Positions 53,796-64,000 of a DNA stretch of 64,000 bases are shown one piece after another. The stretch's first letter is position 1. Each line of letters starts with the position of its first letter. Under the pieces are notes generated by a model. It was not told the origin of the DNA. It was given only the letters and a program-made list of their open reading frames with translations, and did not search any database. The position numbers were made by a program, and so were the translations under genes. Source of the DNA: Branchiostoma belcheri. Lineage: Eukaryota > Chordata > Leptocardii > Amphioxiformes > Branchiostomatidae. Location: positions 198,360-262,359 of the forward strand of contig NW_017803257.1 in the NCBI RefSeq assembly GCF_001625305.1, written 5' to 3'.

Positions 53796-55646
53796 TCAAT
53801 GTCCTGTATGCTTTTTCATATGCTTGGATAGGTGAGACCTGTCAGCCGTCCTGAATCCGCACTTCTCACACATGTAGGGTTTGTCTCCTGTGTGTTTCGC
53901 AGTGTGTGTGTCTAAATGACATTTCTGTGCAGCAGAATAGTCGCACTGGTCACATTTGTACGGTTTTTCTCCTGTATGCTTTTTCAAATGCCTGGATAGG
54001 CTAGACCTGTCAGCTGTCCTAAAACCGCAATCCCCACACATGTAGGGTTTGTCTCCGGTGTGTTTAGCCATGTGCCGGGCTAAATCGCCTTTCCGTACAG
54101 CAGAATAGTCACACTGGTCACATTTGTAGGGCCTTTCTCCCGTATGTTTCTTCATATGTCTAGATAGGTTACGCCTGTCAGCTGTCCTGTATCCACACTC
54201 CCCACACATGTAGGGTTTGTCTCCGGTGTGTTTAGCCATGTGTGTGTCTAAATCGCATTTCTGGGCAGCAGAATAGTCACACTGGTCACATTTGTAGGGT
54301 TTCTCTCCTGTATGTTTTCTCATATGCGTTGATAGGTTAGGTCTATAAGCCGTCCTGTATCCGCACTCCCCACACATGTAGGGTTTGTCTCCGGTGTGTT
54401 TAGTCATGTGTCTGTCTAAATCGCCTTTCCGTGCAGAAGAATAATCGCAATCGTCACATTTGTAAGGTTTCTCTCCTGTATGTTTTTTCATGTGCAAAAT
54501 AAGATGAGAATGGTCAACCGTCCTATATCCGCACTCCCCACACATGTAGGGTTTGTCTCCGGTGTGTTTGGCCATGTGTTTGTCCACATCACTTTTCTGT
54601 GCAGCGGAAAAGTCCCACTGGTCACACTTGTACGGTTTCTCACCTGTATGTTTTCTCAGATGTACAGTTAGATGGGACCTTTCAGCTGTCCTGTATCCAC
54701 ACTCCCCACACATGTGGGGACTTTCCCCAGTATGTGTTTTCATATGCAAGGATAGGGCAGACCTGTAAGCTGTCCTGTATCCGCACTCCTTACAAATGTA
54801 GGGTTTGTCTCCGGTGTGTTTAGCCATGTGTGTGTCCAAATTGACTTTCTGTGCAGCAGAATAGTCGCACTGGTCACATTTGTACGGTTTCTGACCTGTA
54901 TGTCTTCTCATATGTACAGTTAGGCGATTCTTGTTAGCCGTCCTGTATCCACACTCCCCACACATGTAGGGTCTTTCCCCAGTATGTGTTTTCATATGCA
55001 ATGATAGGGCAGACCTGTAAGCTGTCCTGTATCCGCACTCCAAACACATGTAGGGTTTGTCTCCAGTGTGTTTAGACATGTGTGTGTCCAAATTGACTTT
55101 CTGTGCAGCAGAATAGTCACATTGGTCACATTTGTACGGTTTCTCACCTGTATGTATTCTCATATGCCTGGATAGGTTACGTCTGTCAGCCGTCCTGTAT
55201 CCACACTCCCCGCACATGTAGGGTTTGTCTCCGGTGTGTTTAGACATGTGTCGGTCTAAATCACGTTTCCGTGCAGCAGAATAGTCACACTGGTCACATT
55301 TGCAGGGTTTCTCTCCTGTGTGTTTTCTCATGTGAACAGTAAGATGAGAATGGTCAGTCGTCCTGTATCCGCACTCCCCATACATGTAGGGTTTGTCTCC
55401 AGTGTGTTTAGCCATGTGCTTGTCTAGATTGCTTTTATATGTAGCAGAATAGTCACATTGTTCACACTTGTATCGTTTTCCCACCTTACCTTTCACCACA
55501 TGCCCGTCCGTCTGCTCTGTTTGACTCTGTACGGGAGGATGGACAGAGTTTACCCCGTACGTTTCCTCCGATAGAATGTCCTCTTCCTTGTCCTGCTGTC
55601 CTCCCGTTTGTGTTGCCGGGTCCTCGCTGCTGCTTCTCCGGTCCAT
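53796..55646 (-). CDS. C2H2 zinc-finger protein B (616 aa, 20 fingers)
   Basis: Start ATG at 55646 after acceptor TTTGCTGTCAG. The leader lacks about 18 residues present in A and C (reads MDRRSSSEDPATQTGGQQDK). Twenty finger units follow; finger 2 has Tyr for the first zinc cysteine (YMYGEC) and finger 11 Trp for the second (CDQWDF), so 18 are canonical. Two type-2 fingers are adjacent at units 6-7 and 9-10, breaking the alternation and pointing to unequal exchange. Stop TGA at 53796-53798; the same TGA is found in the tail of gene C. Decayed finger remnants extend to about 53560. Confidence 0.88.
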   Translation of the reverse strand: MDRRSSSEDPATQTGGQQDKEEDILSEETYGVNSVHPPVQSQTEQTDGHVVKGKVGKRYKCEQCDYSATYKSNLDKHMAKHTGDKPYMYGECGYRTTDHSHLTVHMRKHTGEKPCKCDQCDYSAARKRDLDRHMSKHTGDKPYMCGECGYRTADRRNLSRHMRIHTGEKPYKCDQCDYSAAQKVNLDTHMSKHTGDKPYMCLECGYRTAYRSALSLHMKTHTGERPYMCGECGYRTANKNRLTVHMRRHTGQKPYKCDQCDYSAAQKVNLDTHMAKHTGDKPYICKECGYRTAYRSALSLHMKTHTGESPHMCGECGYRTAERSHLTVHLRKHTGEKPYKCDQWDFSAAQKSDVDKHMAKHTGDKPYMCGECGYRTVDHSHLILHMKKHTGEKPYKCDDCDYSSARKGDLDRHMTKHTGDKPYMCGECGYRTAYRPNLSTHMRKHTGEKPYKCDQCDYSAAQKCDLDTHMAKHTGDKPYMCGECGYRTADRRNLSRHMKKHTGERPYKCDQCDYSAVRKGDLARHMAKHTGDKPYMCGDCGFRTADRSSLSRHLKKHTGEKPYKCDQCDYSAAQKCHLDTHTAKHTGDKPYMCEKCGFRTADRSHLSKHMKKHTGH

Positions 55647-55863
55647 AATTTTCTGACAGCAAAGACAAAATTTCCTAAATTGAAGCGTCGACAACGTAAA
55701 TTACATACTATCCGTTTCTATATAAGACCAAAACTAAAAGGAATTCATGCATGATGATATATCCATACTATTTATGCCCACAGTCTATATGACCCCCATA
55801 GCCAGTATATTTGGAAAGAGACCAGTGATATTGGATATCAGATATCCTATCTGGGTCGATCCT

Positions 55864-55882
55864 CGCCCCCCCCCCCCCCCTC
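55864..55882. repeat. Poly-C run
   Basis: Long C homopolymer in intron 1 of gene B; length is likely unreliable. Confidence 0.8.
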
Positions 55883-55978
55883 CCCCATATACACCTTAGA
55901 TAATTCACGTATCCCGATTTGAAGTATCTGCCGCGGTACCGCGAAACAGCGAGTGTAGGAGGTACAAAACAGCCTTAC

Positions 55979-56115
55979 CTGTCTTTCAAAACTGCCCAGA
56001 GTAGATTTAGATTCGAAGTGAGTTGGAAATCGCCTCAGATTGGAGAGAAATGACACCCTCGGACGGCTCAAAATGGCGGACAAGCGTCATCAAAGGTGAC
56101 AAACAATACGGATGG
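55979..56115 (-). promoter_or_regulatory. Non-coding first exon and proximal promoter of gene B
   Basis: Donor GACAG|GTAAGG at 55979, YY1-type CAAAATGGCGGAC at 56069-56081. Collinear with gene A's block and then with the uninterrupted insertion site of the RLE element. Confidence 0.65.
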
Positions 56116-57009
56116 GGCAAAGGTCAAAGTTGACAAACCTGATTACCCAAATCCAGGATTTTGTCGTTACGGACGTCTTGCATGATATATTGCTCTTTTC
56201 TCTGCTCTATCACTTTGAACAACTGTTTCTGCTGCATTTACTACAATTGTAGTAGTATATGTGCGAAGAAAAAGACTATAAAAAGATGTTTGCAAAGTGG
56301 ATGTTACAATTGTGATGATGACTAGTTACGAGATATGTGTATATATCAGCTTATTTCACAACGTGAGCGAATTGAATACAAACAGATATGTACAGGCAGT
56401 TTGAAACGGTTTCAGTACCTTTATTTCGTTTCGCACTGTAATACAATATGTAAAGTATCTAAACCTAAGTCTAAAGAACTACTTTACAATGGGAAGTAGT
56501 GGGGTTTTTTTCGAGTATTAGTATTATTGATGATTAGTGCTAGTCTATCAATATTTTCTCATTGCGTACTGAATGTAACATAAGTATTCCAGTACCCTAT
56601 CCACAGAATAGATGTACAACATTATCAACACAAGCATCATAACTCTTTTCATTTTTCTACAGTGACATCCAAACACTCTAACCTTAACAAACATGTCAGT
56701 CACTTTAACACACAAGTATGATTTTCTATTAAACGTACACTTCTTTTTTGTGGTTAAATCGGGCTGACCGTTAGCAGAACTGTTTCCGCCCTCCTCAGAA
56801 ATGTAAGGCTTCCCATGTTTGAATGTTTATTAACGATGTGAAGTCTCTATTCTGAGAAATAATAGTATTCTCTGAAGACTATTATTTTATGCTGACGAAA
56901 CTGCACAACTGTTACCAGTGTAACATTTTTCACCTGTATGTTCGGCTAAAATTGAGAAACTTCCGAACTGGTTGTGTGGTTTCTTTCCTGCATGGTTCTT
57001 CCTATGCGG

Positions 57010-57310
57010 GACGTTGACAGATGAGATATGTTAGCCATCCACACTACGCTCACATATTCGGTTTCTTAGCAGTGTGTTTAGCAATGTGTTTGTCAAAAGA
57101 CCGCTTCTGTATAGCGGAATAGTTACAATGCTAACATCCGTATGGTCAATCTCCTGTATGTTTTTTCATATGCCTGGATAAGGTAGACCTGTCGGCCGTC
57201 CTAAATCCAAACTTCTCACACATGTAGGGTTTGTCTCCGGTGTGTTTAGCCATGTGTTTGCCTAAATCGCCTTTCTGTGCAGCAGAATATGTACAGTTAG
57301 GTGATTCTTG
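57010..57310 (-). pseudogene. Broken 3' finger region of gene C
   Basis: After the frameshift near 57350 the finger frame continues in a different phase, with an internal deletion joining CTAACTGTACA to TATTCTGCTGCACAG at about 57290. The ancestral TGA shared with gene B is at 57146-57148. Confidence 0.7.
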
Positions 57311-58834
57311 TTAGCCGTCCTGTATCCGCACTCCCCACACATGTAGGGAATTTTCCCCAATATGTTTTTTCATATGCTTGGAGAGGTTACCTCTATCAGC
57401 TGTCCTATATCCACACTTCTCACACAAGTAGGGTTTGTCTCCAGTGTGTTTAGTCATGTGTTTCTCTAAATCACTTCTCTCTGAAGCAGAATAGTCGCAC
57501 TGGTCACATTGGTAAGGTCTTTCGCCAGTATGTTTTCTCATATGCCTGCGAAGGTTAGCCTTGGTAGTTGTCCTGTACCCACACTCCCCACACATGTTGG
57601 GCCTTTCCCCAGTATGTTTTTTCATATGCTTGGAGAGGTTGGATCTGTCAGCTGTCCTGTGTCCGCACTCCTTACACATGTAGGGTTTCTCTCCGGTGTG
57701 TTTAGCCATGTGTCGGTCCAAATCACTTTTATGTGCAGAGAAATAGTCACACTGGTCACATTTGTAAGGTTTCTCTCCTGTATGTCTTCTCATATGTACA
57801 GTTAGATGGTTCCTATCAGCAGCCATGTATCCGCACTCCCCGCACATGTGGGGAGCCTCTCCGGTGTGCTTGAACAAGTGTTTGTCCAAATGACATTTCT
57901 TTGCAGCAGAATAGTCACACTGGTGACATTTGTAGGGTTTCTCACCTGTATGTTTTCTCATATGTACTTTTAGGTTAGACCTGGATGCTGTCCTAAATCC
58001 GCACTCCCCACACATGTAGGGTTTGTCTCCTGTGTGTTTAGCCTTGTGTTGGTCTAAGTGATCTTTCAATGCAGCAGAATAGTCACACTGGTCACATTTG
58101 TAGGGTTTTTCACCAGTATGTTTTTTCATGTGCCTGGATATGTTAAAGCTGACAGCCGTCCTATATCCACACTCCCCACACATGTAGAGTTTGTCTCCAG
58201 TGTGTTTAGCCATGTGTATGTCTAAACTGACTTTTTGTGCAGCAGAATAGTCACACTGGTCGCATTTGTACGGTTTTTCACCAGTGTGTTTTCTCATATG
58301 CTTGGATATATCAGAACTGTGACACGTCCTGTAACCACACTCCCCACACATGTAGGGTTTGTCTCCAGTATGTTTAGTCATATGTCGGTCTAAATTGGTT
58401 TTCTTTGCAGCAGAATAGTCACACTGGTCACATTTGTAAGGTTTCTCTCCTGTATGTTTTCTCATATGCACGGTTAGGTGAGACCTGTGAGCTGTCCTGT
58501 ATCCACACTCCCCACACAGGTAGGGTTTGTCCCCAGTGTGTTTAGCCATGTGCCGCTCTAAATGGCATTTATATGCAGTAGCATAGTCACACTGGTCACA
58601 TTTGTAGGGTTTGTCCACAGTACCTTTCACCACAGGCCCGTCCGTCTGCTCTGTTTGACTCTGTACGGGAGGATGGACAGAGTTTACCCCGTACGTTTCC
58701 TCCGATAGAATGTCCTCTTCCTTGTCCTGTTGTCCTCCCGTGTCTGTTGCCGGGTCCTCGCTGCTGCTTGTCTCGTTCCCAGGGTGCACAGTTGGCAGCT
58801 CGTCCACAGGAATCTCACTGTTTCTCCGGTCCAT
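57311..58834 (-). CDS. C2H2 zinc-finger protein C (507 aa, 15 fingers, frameshifted 3' end)
   Basis: Start ATG at 58834 after CTTTGCTCTCAG. Leader as in A (RRNSEIPVDELPTVHPGNET). Fifteen complete fingers, mostly alternating; two type-2 units adjoin at fingers 12-13. After the last complete finger the linker reads HIGENSLHVW, because AAAATTCCC replaces AAACCC (one extra base), giving a short foreign tail and TGA at 57311. Probably a truncated but otherwise usable protein. Intron 1 (58835-59675) contains a LINE tail. Confidence 0.85.
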   Translation of the reverse strand: MDRRNSEIPVDELPTVHPGNETSSSEDPATDTGGQQDKEEDILSEETYGVNSVHPPVQSQTEQTDGPVVKGTVDKPYKCDQCDYATAYKCHLERHMAKHTGDKPYLCGECGYRTAHRSHLTVHMRKHTGEKPYKCDQCDYSAAKKTNLDRHMTKHTGDKPYMCGECGYRTCHSSDISKHMRKHTGEKPYKCDQCDYSAAQKVSLDIHMAKHTGDKLYMCGECGYRTAVSFNISRHMKKHTGEKPYKCDQCDYSAALKDHLDQHKAKHTGDKPYMCGECGFRTASRSNLKVHMRKHTGEKPYKCHQCDYSAAKKCHLDKHLFKHTGEAPHMCGECGYMAADRNHLTVHMRRHTGEKPYKCDQCDYFSAHKSDLDRHMAKHTGEKPYMCKECGHRTADRSNLSKHMKKHTGERPNMCGECGYRTTTKANLRRHMRKHTGERPYQCDQCDYSASERSDLEKHMTKHTGDKPYLCEKCGYRTADRGNLSKHMKKHIGENSLHVWGVRIQDG

Positions 58835-58959
58835 AATTTTCTGAGAGCAAAGATAAAATTTCCCAAATTGAAACTTTGAAAACGTGTCCATACTATCCAT
58901 GACCATATTCCTGTATCCCTATGAACACAATGGCCAGTATGTTCTAGTTCTAGTTCTAT

Positions 58960-59520
58960 ACAATACTAAGCAATACCCCTCGCGGGGTCTAGTGCTTAGG
59001 GAAGTGGTCGTTCCCCAGCGTGACCGGTGGTGGTGGTGAGGAAAAAAAATAAGTACAAATAATAACAAAAACAAGTGCAATGACTATATACAGAAGTCAT
59101 GGCTGGGGATTGACCACATTCCTACAGCTGGGTACAGCTAGGGAAGCCATAATGACTGGCTACCCCAGCTTTGAAATGTTCAATTGACTTAGCCATTACC
59201 AGATGGTCAGGTAAGGCGTTCCATTCGATCACTGTTCGTGGGAAAAAGCTACCTCTAAAGGTATCTGTTCTACAGTGTAGTGTGTTGAAACGTAGCTGGT
59301 GCCCTCTGGTTGGGTTTGTGTTTCTTGTAAGAATGTGGTGTAGAGGAATGGATATAAGATTGTTGACTGCTTTGTAGAGGAGGCATAGACGCTGTTGTTG
59401 TCTCCGTTGCTGGAGCGTTGGCCAACCAAGTGAGTTTTGTATGGCAGTAATGCTGCTTGAGTGTTTGTAGTTACCAGACACAAACCTTGCGGCTCGTTGG
59501 GAAAGACTAGTGATTAATTA
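58960..59520 (-). mobile_element. LINE 3' fragment in intron 1 of gene C
   Basis: Minus reading: RAARFVSGNYKHSSS, SLGWPTLQQRRQQQRLCLLY, GSFFPRTVIEWNALPDHLV, stop at 59122. The 3' flank has CACCACCACCACCGGTCACG and an inverted repeat around 58985-59010 (CCCGCGAGGGG). Same orientation as the host gene. Confidence 0.75.
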
Positions 59521-59559
59521 CGTTAGAAAACTATGGAGCATCAGATGTCCTATCTAGGT

Positions 59560-60490
59560 CGATCTGCCCCCCTCCCCTCCCCATGTATACCAATAGATAA
59601 TTCACGCGTCACGATTTAAAGTATCTGCTGCGGTACCGCGACACAGCGAGTGTAGGAGGTAAACAAAGGTCTTACCTGTCTTTCAGAACTGCCAAAAGTA
59701 GGTTTAGAGTCGATGTAAGTTGGAATTCGCCTCAGATTGGAGAGAAATGACACCCTCGCACGGCTCAAAATGGCGGACAAGCGTAATCAAAGGTCAAACC
59801 AAACAAATGGGTCAAAGGTCAAAGTTGAAAGACCTGATTACCCAGATCCAGGTTTATGTCCTTAGAACGTCTTCCCGGGTATTGTAATCTTGTCTTTCGG
59901 TTCAAACGACAGTTTATTCTAGGATTAAATCATTTGTGGCCGAGATTAAAGGGCCAAAAAACACGAAAAGAAGAAAAAAGATATTATATGCAGTGATAGT
60001 TTCGATATATCCGTATGTATTGGCTCATTTTTTACATGCTATTATAATATATAAGAATGTTACAACGTCAATATTTTCTATTCGTCTTTTTTTCTTCTTT
60101 TTATCTACTACACGTGTCTTAATTAAAGAATAAATCCTCGTTTTAACCGATGGACAAAATTGCAATATCCATCAAGCCGTCAAATAGCTACTAATCTGGG
60201 TAATCAGGTTTGACAACTTTAACCTTTGTCCCTGTATTCATTTGACCTGTGATTACGCTTGTCCGCCATTTTGACCCGTGCGAGGGCGTCATTTCTCTCC
60301 AATCTGAGGCCATTTCCAACTTACTTCGACTCTAAACCCACTCTGGGCAGTTTTAAAAGACAGGTAAGACCTTTGTGTACCTCCTACACTCGCTGTGTCG
60401 CGGTACCGCAGCAGATACTTCAAATCGTGACGCGTGAATTATCTAAGGCATACATGGGGAGGGGGGCACATCGACCTAGATAGGACATTT
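59560..60490. promoter_or_regulatory. Head-to-head promoter region of genes C and D
   Basis: 59560-59870 and 60185-60490 are inverted copies, each with donor (59676 minus; 60363 plus), YY1-type motif (59766-59778 minus; 60261-60273 plus) and DR1-like site (GGGTCAAAGGTCA at 59809-59821). The YY1 motifs are about 480 bp apart and point away from each other, so a shared bidirectional promoter is likely. Confidence 0.65.
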
Positions 60491-60947
60491 AGGGCACAGC
60501 CCACTAATTCCAGCCCCTATTGGAATATATGGAAAACATCTAAGAACTGAGCTGTCAACAATCACCTACTTGAGTGTTCAACTATTGCAAACACATATTG
60601 ACAGGGTAGTCCAACTTCCAAATTGTCCATTTAGTCCAAAAATTTCACTTTTTGACCAGCGAAACCTGGCACGGCAAATGCGAACACTGGCAGCATGACC
60701 TCTGACCCCCTTGAAGACCACCAAAAGACAAGAAGATGGGATTAGTTTTAGAACCTATCAAGCAGCCAAAACAACCCTAACAGCCAGTTTTTTCAAGTTA
60801 ATAGAAATAACTCTCCAGCTGGAAAATGCCACCATTTATAAACACATACCAAAAAAAAGGATGTTTTCAGTTGGTTTGGATGCGGTTATCAAAGGGGTCT
60901 CACACTGGGCCCTCTGGGCATGCGCCATTTGGTGGCCTTTGCCCTGT
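60491..60947 (+). repeat. Direct repeat, copy 1 (~460 bp)
   Basis: AGGGCACAGCCCACTAATTC to GGCCTTTGCCCTGT; repeated at 61469-61930 with a few small indels. The ends are short inverted repeats (AGGGCA/TGCCCT). In intron 1 of gene D. Non-coding. Confidence 0.85.
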
Positions 60948-61468
60948 CAGGGGGTTCAAGTTCAAAACTGACAGATTTCAATACTTTCGCATAAACCGGG
61001 TAAGGGTTGTAAACTCTCAGCCCAAGTGTCAAAGATCTCTGATGAGAAATGGTCCCCTGGGAATACATTTGATGACAGGTGTTGGTGGCCCATTCCCTGG
61101 CCTAGGGCACTGGTCTGAGCCTATTGGTGGGGTCCATATTACTGAGATAAAAGTAAGAAAAACAGAGGAAAAAGTAAGAATTTGCTGGCCCTGGCATTAG
61201 CTGAGTACCTTTTCTCCACTAAGGCATCTAAAGGTGCATCTTAAAGATGTTAGATTTGCCTATTAAACTGTTTAAGGACAGCACATACTGCACTGTCAAT
61301 AAAGGCTACAAAATCCAAGAAAAATGGTCAAAAACACTAAAATCAAAGAATAGTTTTAGCAAATCTGAGTCCAGTGAGTCACATGAAGCCTGCTCCTAAC
61401 CCAAAGAACTAATTTAGGCAAATATAAGCTACAATGGTCAATCTTACCCCCCTCCCTAAAGTTCTGTC
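60948..61468 (+). other. Sequence between direct repeats, no gene seen
   Basis: About 520 bp without coding signal; no clear primer-binding site or polypurine tract to support an LTR element. Confidence 0.5.
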
Positions 61469-61930
61469 AGGGCACAGCCCACTAATTCCAGCCCCTATTG
61501 GAATATATGGAAAACATCTAAGAACTGAGCTGTCAACAATCACCTACTTGAGTGTTCAACTATTGCAAACACATATTGACAGGGTAGTCCAACTTCCAAA
61601 TTGTCCATTTAGTCCAAAAATTTCACTTTTTGACCAGCGAAACCTGGCACGGCAAATGCGAACACTGGCAGCATGACCTCTCGACCCCCTTGAAGACCAC
61701 AAAGACAAGAAGATGGGATTAGTTTTAGAACCTATCAAGCAGCCAAAACAACCCTAACAGCCAGTTTTTTCAAGTTAATAGAAATAGAAATAACTCTCCA
61801 GCTGGAAAATGCCACCATTTATAAACACGTACCAAAAAAAGGATGTTTTCAGTTGGTTTGGATGCGGTTATCAAGGGGGGTCTCACACTGGGCCCTCTGG
61901 GCATGCGCCATTTGGTGGCCTTTGCCCTGT
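61469..61930 (+). repeat. Direct repeat, copy 2 (~460 bp)
   Basis: Second copy of 60491-60947. Confidence 0.85.
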
Positions 61931-62129
61931 TACTATCATATGTTCCAGATAGCACAAAGGATACTCATGATTTTTTTTAATGTGAAGGATTACTGGCATT
62001 TACAAACATACTGGTCAGTGTGTTCCTTGAGTTCTAAGAATATAGACATAGGTACTATGCTGTATCAAAAACCTTTTTCTCTTATCCTTCAACTTCGAAT
62101 ATTTTGTTTTCGTTCTAAGAAAAAAAATG

Positions 62130-63356
62130 ATGGACCCGAGAAGCTGTGAGATTCCTGTGGACGAGCTGCCAACTGTGCACCCTGGGAACGAGACAAGCAG
62201 CAGCGAGGACCCGGCAACAGACACGGGGGACAGCAGGACAAGGAAGAGGACATTCTATCGGAGGAAACGTACGGGGTAAACTCTGTCCAACCTTCCGTAC
62301 AGAGTCAAACAGAGCAGACGGACGGGCCTGTGGTGAAGGGTACTGTGGACAAACGCTACAAATGTGACCAGTGTGACTATTCTGTATCACGGAAAGGCCA
62401 TTTAGACTCACACATGGCTAAACACACTGGAGACAAACCCTACATGTGCGGGGAGTGTGGATACAGGACAGCCCACAATTCTTATCTTTCTGTGCATATG
62501 AGAAAACATACAGGAGAAAAACCCTACAAATGTGACCAATGCGACTATTCTGCTGCACAGAAACTTCATTTAGACCGACACATAACTAAACATACGGGAG
62601 ACAAACCCTACATGTGTGGGGAATGTGGCTTTAGGACGGCTGATAGATCTACCATAACCGTGCATATGAGAAAACATACAGGTGAGAAACCCTACAAATG
62701 TGACCAGTGTGACTATTCTGCTGCACAGAAAGTCAATTTAGACCGGCACATGGCTAAACACACCGGACAAAAACCCTACAAATGTGATCAGTGTGACTAT
62801 TTTGCTACACAGAAAGTCAATTTAGACAAACACATGGCTAAACACACTGGAGACAAACCCTACATGTGTGGGGAGTGCGGATTCAGGACAGGATACAGGT
62901 CTGCCCTATCCAAGCATATGAAAAAGCACACTGGGGAAAGACCCTACAAATGTGACCAGTGTGACTATTCTACTGCACATAAAAGCAATTTAGACAAACA
63001 CGTGGCTAAACATACCGGAGATAAACCCCACATGTGTGGGGAGTGCGGTTTTAGGACGGCTGACAGGTCTAGCCTATCCAGGCATATGAAAAAGCATACA
63101 GGAGAAAAACCCTACAAGTGTGACCGGTGTGACTATTCTGCTGCAACAAAAAGGCGATTTAGACAAACACATGGCTAAACACACTGGAGACAAACCCTAC
63201 ATGTGTGGGGAGTGTGGATACAGAACGGCTGACAGACGTAACCTATCCAGGCACATGAGAAAACATACTGGGGAAAAACCCTACAAATGTGACCACTGTG
63301 ACTATTCTGCTGCACAGAAAGTTCAGTTAGACCGACACATGACTAAACATACATGA
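62130..63356 (+). pseudogene. C2H2 zinc-finger gene D, two frameshifts (about 12 fingers)
   Basis: The homologous start codon is at 62130 (MDPRSCEIPVDELP) after GTTCTAAG. One base is missing at about 62228 (CGGGGGACAGCAG against CGGGAGGACAACAG), so the leader loses frame. Fingers read openly from 62330 to about 63150 (nine complete), then a second indel in finger 10 (GCAACAAAAAGGCGATTTAG) shifts into a frame that ends TGA at 63354-63356. Two type-1 fingers adjoin at units 5-6. A downstream start could give a finger-only protein, but the second break remains. Probably a pseudogene. Confidence 0.8.
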
Positions 63357-63740
63357 GACAAACCCCACATGTGCGGGGAGTGTGGCTTTAGGACGGCTCA
63401 TAGATCTGTGCTGAGAAAAACCCTACAAATGTGATCAGTGTAACTATTCTTCTGCGCATAAGAGGTCTTTACAACTACACATAGCTACGCATGGTGGTGA
63501 GAAACCCTAAATCTGTGACCAGTGCGACTACGCTGCTACACGGAATATCCATTGGTGCCGAAACATGGCTAAACACACTGGTAACAGGTCAGCTCGGAGC
63601 AGCAACCCTTCCATACATATGGGAAGGCATACGGGTAAAAAAAAAACTACAAGTGTGACCACTGCGGATATTCCACATCACGGAAAGTAACTTTAGTTCG
63701 CCACCTAGCAAAGTGCACTGGTGAAACACCTTAAATCTAT
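63357..63740 (+). pseudogene. Decayed finger tail of gene D
   Basis: Finger remnants (DKPHMCGECGFRTAHRS, CDQCDYAATRNIHWCRNMAK) with stops, collinear in inverted orientation with 48380-48740 of gene A, including the CCCTAAATCTGTGACC stop. Confidence 0.7.
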
Positions 63741-64000
63741 ACAGATGTATATATAGCTAAGTTAGAATGCAGAAGTTCCCACCATGTCTTAGTTGGCTAG
63801 TATTGTTAGAGGGTTTTGTGTAGAGGCCAGTGTTAGCTTCTGTGCTGTGGCGAGTCTATCTTGCGCGAGAACTAACGATAATGACGTATAATTAACCTAT
63901 AAAAAGTGCCATACTCATAAAGTTGTTTTGTATTTTTTTTGTTCTTGTTGTTCGTTGTTTATTCTATTCCTTTAGTACTATATCGTATTGTGTTACGTAG

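Noticed and set aside
54480..54823. Antisense ORFs within zinc-finger genes
   Set aside because: Shadows of the repetitive finger codons on the other strand.
60491..61930. LTR retrotransposon
   Set aside because: Repeat ends are not TG...CA, and no primer-binding site, polypurine tract or gag/pol remnant lies between them.

Overview
The window looks like nuclear DNA of a lancelet (Branchiostoma). I infer this from intron-rich GT-AG genes, mosaics of C-type lectin (CTLD), sushi/CCP, EGF and von Willebrand A (vWA) domains, a cluster of C2H2 zinc-finger genes with alternating finger types, and remnants of many retroelement classes (APE-type LINEs, an RLE-type LINE, Penelope-like tails, tRNA-derived SINEs, MITEs). 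There are no prokaryotic features. Species cannot be fixed from sequence alone.

1-31993 is a lectin/complement-domain locus. On the minus strand a long gene (31993 down to 20929) can be joined exon by exon with consistent phases. It predicts a type II membrane protein: a long cytoplasmic tail, one membrane segment, about ten CCPs with one EGF, and a terminal vWA domain. Downstream of its vWA exon lie three more CTLD exons (20283-17600), each with a phase-1 acceptor and its own stop. A second minus-strand gene, 14544 to 6584, is a secreted protein: signal peptide, four CCPs, CTLD. A plus-strand LINE carrying a 2A-like motif sits in its first intron. The left edge (1-3990, plus strand) is an inverted copy of the vWA-CTLD-CTLD-CTLD block. 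The CTLD exons differ at the EPN/QPD sugar-specificity tripeptide.

33790-46900 holds two tandem copies of a DC-SIGN-like gene (plus strand): cytoplasmic exon, membrane exon, repetitive coiled-coil neck exon, CTLD exon and a tiny last exon. Copy 1 has a 1-base frameshift; copy 2 is intact (404 aa). Downstream of each is an array of five ~200-bp modules, some of which read as phase-1 alternative C-terminal exons. Copy 1 intron 1 holds a MITE and a degenerate minus-strand LINE.

47000-64000 is a C2H2 zinc-finger cluster: three genes on minus (A, B, C) and one broken gene on plus (D). Each has a first non-coding exon with a YY1-like motif and a GTAAGA donor; C and D are head to head. An RLE-type LINE fragment interrupts the region upstream of gene A, and paralogous flanks reveal an 11-bp target-site duplication.

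All gene models are hand-joined from sequence; no transcript evidence was available.
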